Of a DNA stretch of 9,171 nucleotides, positions 5,714-9,171 are shown in pieces (the stretch's first letter is position 1; every line of letters begins with the position of its first letter). The notes beneath the pieces were generated by a model, which saw only the letters and a list, made by a program, of their open reading frames with translations, had not been told where the DNA came from and did not search any database. Location of the stretch: contig DESS01000006.1 in NCBI GenBank assembly GCA_002361335.1, forward strand, positions 1 through 9,171, written 5' to 3'. This DNA is from Richelia sp. UBA3308 (GTDB lineage Bacteria > Cyanobacteriota > Cyanobacteriia > Cyanobacteriales > Nostocaceae). The translations under genes and the position numbers were made by a program.

Positions 5714-7963
5714 ATGCAACAAAAAATACAATATAAAGTCAAAGACTTGGTGTTAGTTGGTGGCGGACACTCTCATGCCATTGTGCTAAAGATGTTTGGC
5801 ATGAGTCCTTTGACCGGAGTTAAGATAACTTTAATTACGGATTATAGCGACACTCCTTACTCCGGAATGCTACCAGGACATATAGCCGGATTTTATACCC
5901 GCGAACAATGTCATATTGATTTGCGGAAATTAGCCAATTTTGCCCAAGCACAATTATATATAGATTCTGCGATCGCGATTGATTTGGAAAATAATCAAGT
6001 TATTTGTGCTAACCGTCCGTCGGTGGGTTTTGATTTATTATCGATTGATATAGGCTCTACTCCTGCTACAATTTCTGTGCCGGGGGCTACAAAATATGCA
6101 ATTGGGGCGAAACCTGTAGGGAAGTTGCTCCAAAGTTGGTATGAATTAGTTGAAAATTTGGAAAAAAATCCCCATAAAGCTGTAAATATCGGCATTGTTG
6201 GTGGCGGTGCTGGAGGTGTTGAATTGGCGCTGTCAATGCAGGGAAATTTACAGCAATATCACGATAATTTTAAAATTCATTTATTTGGACGCGATCGCCT
6301 TCTTATACCCGATCGTAATCGTTCTTTAGGAAATTTGCTGCGAAGGATTATAATTGAACGCGGTGTTAACTTACATTTGGGTGAGACAGTATGTAAAGTT
6401 GCACCAGATACAGATATAGAAAGATTTAATGTTATATGTGAATCTGGATTGAGGATAAAATGCGATTATATATTTTGGGTAACGCAAGCATCTGCCCCTA
6501 AATGGTTGAAAGCCACGGGAATCGCAACGGATGAACGAGGATTTATTTTAGTCAAGGATAATTTACAATCTTTATCTCATCCACAGGTGTTTGCTGCTGG
6601 GGATATTGCTACAATCAAAAATCATCCCCGTGCGAAAGCGGGTGTATTTGCGGTACGTCAAGGAAAACCGTTATTTGAAAATTTACGCCGCAGTTTATTA
6701 GGAAAAAATCTCAAAAATTACAGGCCCCAGAAAGATTATTTGAGTTTAATCGGTACCGGAGATAGAATGGCGATCGCGACTCGTGGATGGTTGACTTTAC
6801 CACCCCACAGATTATTGTGGCATTGGAAGGATTACATTGACCATCGGTTTATGGAAAGTTTTCGTAATTTTCCGGAAATGGGCATGGGGCATAGAGCATC
6901 CAAAGACAAAGAGACAATCCAAAATTTAGAAATTCCTTGTGCTGGATGTGGTTCTAAGGTTGGTGGTAATGTTTTAAAAAGGGTTTTACAACGGATTCAA
7001 AAGGAACAATCTTTTGGGGAAAGGGAAGATATCATTATTGGTTTAAGGTACCCGGATGATGCTGCTGTGGTGAAGGTACCTGTGGGAAAAGTGATGGTAC
7101 AAACGATTGATTATTTTACTAGTTTAATTAACGATCCGTACATTTTTGCACAAATCGCCGTCAATCATTGTTTAAGCGATATTTTCGCCATGGGTGCCAT
7201 TCCCACTACTGCTTTGGCTTTGGCTACTATTCCCTACGGTACATCTTCCACGGTTGAGGAAACTTTATATCAATTATTATCTGGTGTCATCAAGGCGTTA
7301 AATCAAGCACAAGTATCTCTTATCGGCGGGCATACTACTCAAGGAAGTCAATTGGCGTTTGGTTTATCTTGTAATGGTTTAGCTGATGAAAATCAACTTT
7401 TGCGTAAAGGTGGAATGCGGGCTAACCAAGTGTTGATTTTAACGAAAGCTCTGGGTACCGGAACCTTATTTGCTGCCGAGATGCGCCGTCAAGTTAAAGC
7501 AAGTTGGATTGATAAAGCCCTACAATCAATGTTGTTGTCCAATCAAGCTGCTACTGAAATCTTTTTGCAATACAATGCCACTGCTTGTACTGATATCACA
7601 GGTTTTGGTTTACTGGGGCATTTATTAGAAATGATAAAAGCCTCATTAATTGGAGTTGAATTACGGATTGATGATATTCCCGTTTTGGATGGCGCAAGGG
7701 AAACTACAGCAAAGGGAATTTTCAGTTCCTTAATGGCGGAAAATTTAAAAGCTTCCAGTTATATTACGAATTTAAAAGATTTTGAATTTCATCACAATTA
7801 TCCATTACTATACGATCCTCAAACTTCGGGAGGTTTATTAGCTTCAGTTTCTCCCGAGCAAGCTGATAATTGTGTAAACAGATTGAGGGAGGTGGGTTAT
7901 GAGGAAGCTAGAATTATTGGTAAGGTTTTAGAGGAGAGTGAACAGGGGATAAGCTTGGTTTGA
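5714..7963 (+). CDS. selD: Bifunctional FAD/NAD(P) oxidoreductase - selenide,water dikinase (SelD) fusion
   Basis: A 749-residue two-domain protein. Residues 1 to about 388 are a pyridine nucleotide-disulfide oxidoreductase related to NDH-2, with the FAD motif VLVGGGHSH (13-21), the NAD(P) motif IGIVGGGAGGVE (159-170) and the second FAD motif VFAAGDIA (292-299). It corresponds to the family described as the N-terminal partner of SelD; its reaction is unknown. From about 408 the protein is SelD, which makes selenophosphate from selenide and ATP. Present are catalytic C412 and K415 in CAGCGSKVG (equivalent to E. coli C17 and K20, with C19 replaced by S414), the D448/D449 and QTIDYF (D466) metal/ATP sites, GGHTT, TDITGFGLLGH and DPQTSGG. 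The linker 389-407 contains a genomic repeat. ATG 5714 gives a correct N-terminus but lacks a clear Shine-Dalgarno site. No other selenium gene is in view; known uses are selenocysteine and tRNA 2-selenouridine. Confidence 0.96.
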   Translation: MQQKIQYKVKDLVLVGGGHSHAIVLKMFGMSPLTGVKITLITDYSDTPYSGMLPGHIAGFYTREQCHIDLRKLANFAQAQLYIDSAIAIDLENNQVICANRPSVGFDLLSIDIGSTPATISVPGATKYAIGAKPVGKLLQSWYELVENLEKNPHKAVNIGIVGGGAGGVELALSMQGNLQQYHDNFKIHLFGRDRLLIPDRNRSLGNLLRRIIIERGVNLHLGETVCKVAPDTDIERFNVICESGLRIKCDYIFWVTQASAPKWLKATGIATDERGFILVKDNLQSLSHPQVFAAGDIATIKNHPRAKAGVFAVRQGKPLFENLRRSLLGKNLKNYRPQKDYLSLIGTGDRMAIATRGWLTLPPHRLLWHWKDYIDHRFMESFRNFPEMGMGHRASKDKETIQNLEIPCAGCGSKVGGNVLKRVLQRIQKEQSFGEREDIIIGLRYPDDAAVVKVPVGKVMVQTIDYFTSLINDPYIFAQIAVNHCLSDIFAMGAIPTTALALATIPYGTSSTVEETLYQLLSGVIKALNQAQVSLIGGHTTQGSQLAFGLSCNGLADENQLLRKGGMRANQVLILTKALGTGTLFAAEMRRQVKASWIDKALQSMLLSNQAATEIFLQYNATACTDITGFGLLGHLLEMIKASLIGVELRIDDIPVLDGARETTAKGIFSSLMAENLKASSYITNLKDFEFHHNYPLLYDPQTSGGLLASVSPEQADNCVNRLREVGYEEARIIGKVLEESEQGISLV
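5969..6777. repeat. Three HIP1 octamers (5969-5976, 6291-6298, 6770-6777)
   Basis: Three GCGATCGC palindromes fall in the oxidoreductase half of the fusion gene and none in the SelD half. They mark the gene as long resident in a cyanobacterial genome rather than recently acquired. Confidence 0.85.
6879..6892 (+). repeat. 14-bp STRR unit inside the fusion linker
   Basis: TGGGCATGGGGCAT is identical to 99-112 and to the reverse complement of 9147-9160. Here it lies in frame and encodes residues 389-393 (MGMGH), at the junction between the two domains. Confidence 0.85.
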
Positions 7964-7982
7964 TTTTTAACCCAGAGGAATA

Positions 7983-8010
7983 GTGAGTAGTGAATAGTGA
8001 ATAGTCAGTA
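7983..8010. repeat. 7-bp STRR, GTGAGTA/GTGAATA, 4 units
   Basis: Four tandem heptamers (GTGAGTA, GTGAATA, GTGAATA, GTCAGTA) begin 19 bp after the SelD-fusion stop. They belong to the same family as the array at 1465-1520. No terminator hairpin was seen between the stop and this repeat. Confidence 0.85.
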
Positions 8011-8077
8011 GGAATAAGGCTTTAAGTTGCTTACATACTGTTACATAGTAATCGTTTATTTATACCTACTTACTTAT

Positions 8078-8719
8078 TTATTTTTGTGGAATTCTGAAGT
8101 TTTTAGTTCTAAAATAAACTCCTGTCCCATCCTTTAAACTATCTTCTTTATTACTTCCGGCATTCACCAAAATATGAGCAGGATTTATTTTAGGTAAAGG
8201 AGTGGCATGCTCTAAAGAAATTTTATTATTGATAGATATCTTGTTGTTTCCTGTTTGTTCCCATTTTCTAATGGAGTAAACCTTTACATCGCTATTCTGA
8301 TGACAAAGTCTACTGAAAGCCAAAGCTGTAGTGTTATCAGGAACTTCAACTAAATAAAAGTGATCTGGACTAAACCATTGTCCCAAACTTTTACCATCTC
8401 CCCTCTTACCAATATATTTTATTTTTGTCGGTGGTACTTTAAACCAAGTTTCAGCGTCAAGGGCTTGGGGAAATATAACCACTGAAACAATAGGTTTACT
8501 TTTAAAAGAAACTTGTCTGTAAAATGTTCCTCCACGCTCCTTTACTCCATTTCTATCGAAATCTTTCACCCTTGATTGAGTCAGTGGTTTAGCTTTACGA
8601 CACAAATCAGCACGGTTCGCTTTTTTTGTTTGATTATCGTAAAATGATTTCAAACTGATTCCAGTTACAGCGATTAACGTTATGAATAATAACGGTTTCA
8701 ATATTAAAGTAGATTTCAT
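8078..8719 (-). CDS. Membrane-anchored or exported protein of unknown function
   Basis: A 213-residue protein. The N-terminus (MKSTLILKPLLFITLIAVTG) is a basic stretch plus a hydrophobic segment (about 5-23), so the protein is exported or anchored with its body in the periplasm; no clear signal-peptidase site or lipobox follows. The body is mixed and hydrophilic, with two cysteines (C40 and C139) that could pair as a disulfide. It holds a short internal echo (NNKIS at 148-152 and again at 154-158) and a basic, aromatic C-terminus ending FRIPQK. I do not recognise a domain. The start at 8719 is the only ATG that keeps the export signal; its Shine-Dalgarno site is weak. It converges on the SelD fusion across a 114-bp spacer and has a promoter-like element with a dyad upstream. 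Full-length and intact as far as can be seen. Confidence 0.75.
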   Translation of the reverse strand: MKSTLILKPLLFITLIAVTGISLKSFYDNQTKKANRADLCRKAKPLTQSRVKDFDRNGVKERGGTFYRQVSFKSKPIVSVVIFPQALDAETWFKVPPTKIKYIGKRGDGKSLGQWFSPDHFYLVEVPDNTTALAFSRLCHQNSDVKVYSIRKWEQTGNNKISINNKISLEHATPLPKINPAHILVNAGSNKEDSLKDGTGVYFRTKNFRIPQK

Positions 8720-8733
8720 TTACTGATAACTTT

Positions 8734-8773
8734 ATAGTAATTAATAATACGTCTATCTCAATATATAGACGTA
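8734..8773 (-). promoter_or_regulatory. Promoter candidate with 9-bp inverted repeat over the -35
   Basis: On the minus strand, TTGAGA (8761-8756) and TACTAT (8739-8734) are separated by 16 bp. A perfect 9-bp inverted repeat, TACGTCTAT (8748-8756) and ATAGACGTA (8765-8773) with an 8-bp gap, brackets the -35. This is a classic operator position for the gene starting at 8719. A transcribed hairpin is the alternative if transcription begins further upstream. Confidence 0.4.
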
Positions 8774-8900
8774 AGCTAATTTAACATAACTTACATCATA
8801 ATTCTGTATATTTTTTATTACATGAGTAATATTAAATACTTGATTATCTGAAATAGTTTGTAGTTTTGTCAAGAAAAATACAAGTTGAATAGAATACAAA

Positions 8901-8975
8901 TTATTAACCTCACCCTTTCCTTCTCCTTATTAAATTATTAACCTCACCCTTCCCCTCTCCTTATTAAGGAGAGGG
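8901..8975. repeat. 34-bp tandem repeat ending in an 11-bp palindrome
   Basis: Two near-identical 34-bp copies (8901-8934 and 8935-8968) begin TTATTAACCTCACCC. The second copy runs into GAGAGGG, so CCCTCTCCTTA and TAAGGAGAGGG (8953-8975) form 11-bp arms around a single base. Similar CTCTCCTT/AAGGAGAG palindromes are frequent in cyanobacterial spacers and resemble MITE-like or REP-like elements. The stretch 8774-8900 before it holds nothing I can identify. Confidence 0.8.
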
Positions 8976-9114
8976 ATGCCGGAAGCAGGCGTAGTTAACT
9001 GTTGTATTGCACTAAGCGTGAAAACCGCTATATTAGGCATTGGGCAGAAGTGTTTAACCTTTAACCTTGAACATCAGGTATTATTACCCAAGAGTTTGGA
9101 GAATATCTACTATT

Positions 9115-9160
9115 CCCAATGCCCAATGCCCAATGCCCAATGCCCCATGCCCCATGCCCA
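9115..9160. repeat. 7-bp STRR, CCCAATG x4 plus CCCCATG x2
   Basis: Four CCCAATG units (9115-9142) and two CCCCATG units (9143-9156), followed by CCCA. This is the TTGGGCA/TGGGGCA array of 84-114 in reverse complement. One isolated TTGGGCA also occurs near 9039. The rest of 8976-9114 shows no supportable gene. Confidence 0.93.
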
Positions 9161-9171
9161 ATTCTAAATTC

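Noticed and set aside
5995..6195. Minus-strand frame opposite the SelD fusion
   Set aside because: Antisense shadow of the oxidoreductase domain.
8976..9167. Plus-strand 63-codon frame at the right end
   Set aside because: Its C-terminal part is translated CCCAATG repeats, it has no ribosome binding site, and the start lies beside the palindrome.

Overview
The window looks like chromosomal DNA of a filamentous, heterocyst-type cyanobacterium (Nostocales or a close relative). The support is direct. There are four HIP1 octamers (GCGATCGC), all inside coding sequence. Intergenic DNA is AT-rich and carries many 7-bp short tandemly repeated repeats (STRR) such as GAATTAA, TTGGGCA and GTGAATG. The protein families are typical too: a pentapeptide-repeat membrane protein, and an NADH-dehydrogenase-like domain fused to SelD. 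No rRNA, tRNA, CRISPR array, transposase or phage gene was seen.

Layout, left to right. 1-229 is non-coding and packed with 7-bp repeats. 230-1462 (+) is an M20-family amidohydrolase. 1463-1606 is a repeat-filled spacer between convergent genes. 1607-2212 (-) is a YfcG-like glutathione S-transferase. 2213-2585 is a divergent spacer with a possible structured leader and several TGCCA/TGGCA dyads. 2586-2843 (+) is a small single-pass membrane protein with its own Shine-Dalgarno site and a convincing terminator at 2888-2919. 3117-4451 (-) is a two-TM pentapeptide-repeat protein. 4708-5394 (-) is a decayed paralogue of that protein, broken by nonsense codons. 5395-5713 is mostly AT-rich but holds a GC-richer island with a 38-codon ORF. 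5714-7963 (+) is the FAD/NAD(P) oxidoreductase-SelD fusion. 8078-8719 (-) is an unrecognised membrane-anchored or exported protein. 8720-9171 holds a promoter/dyad candidate, a 34-bp tandem repeat with a palindrome, and inverted-orientation TTGGGCA repeats at the right edge.

The genes do not form an obvious pathway. Nearly every gene stands alone, with strand switches and repeat-rich spacers between them. The common thread is repeat-driven remodelling. Short 7-bp or 18-bp-period repeats sit directly at or just after the stop codons of three genes. One 14-bp repeat unit found at both window ends also occurs inside the linker of the SelD fusion. A pentapeptide-repeat paralogue is decaying next to its intact copy. 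The best leads for follow-up are the repeat-containing fusion linker, the pentapeptide pseudogene, the small cysteine-containing membrane protein with its unusual upstream region, and the GC-rich island upstream of the SelD fusion. I see no clear evidence of a novel defence or biosynthetic system.
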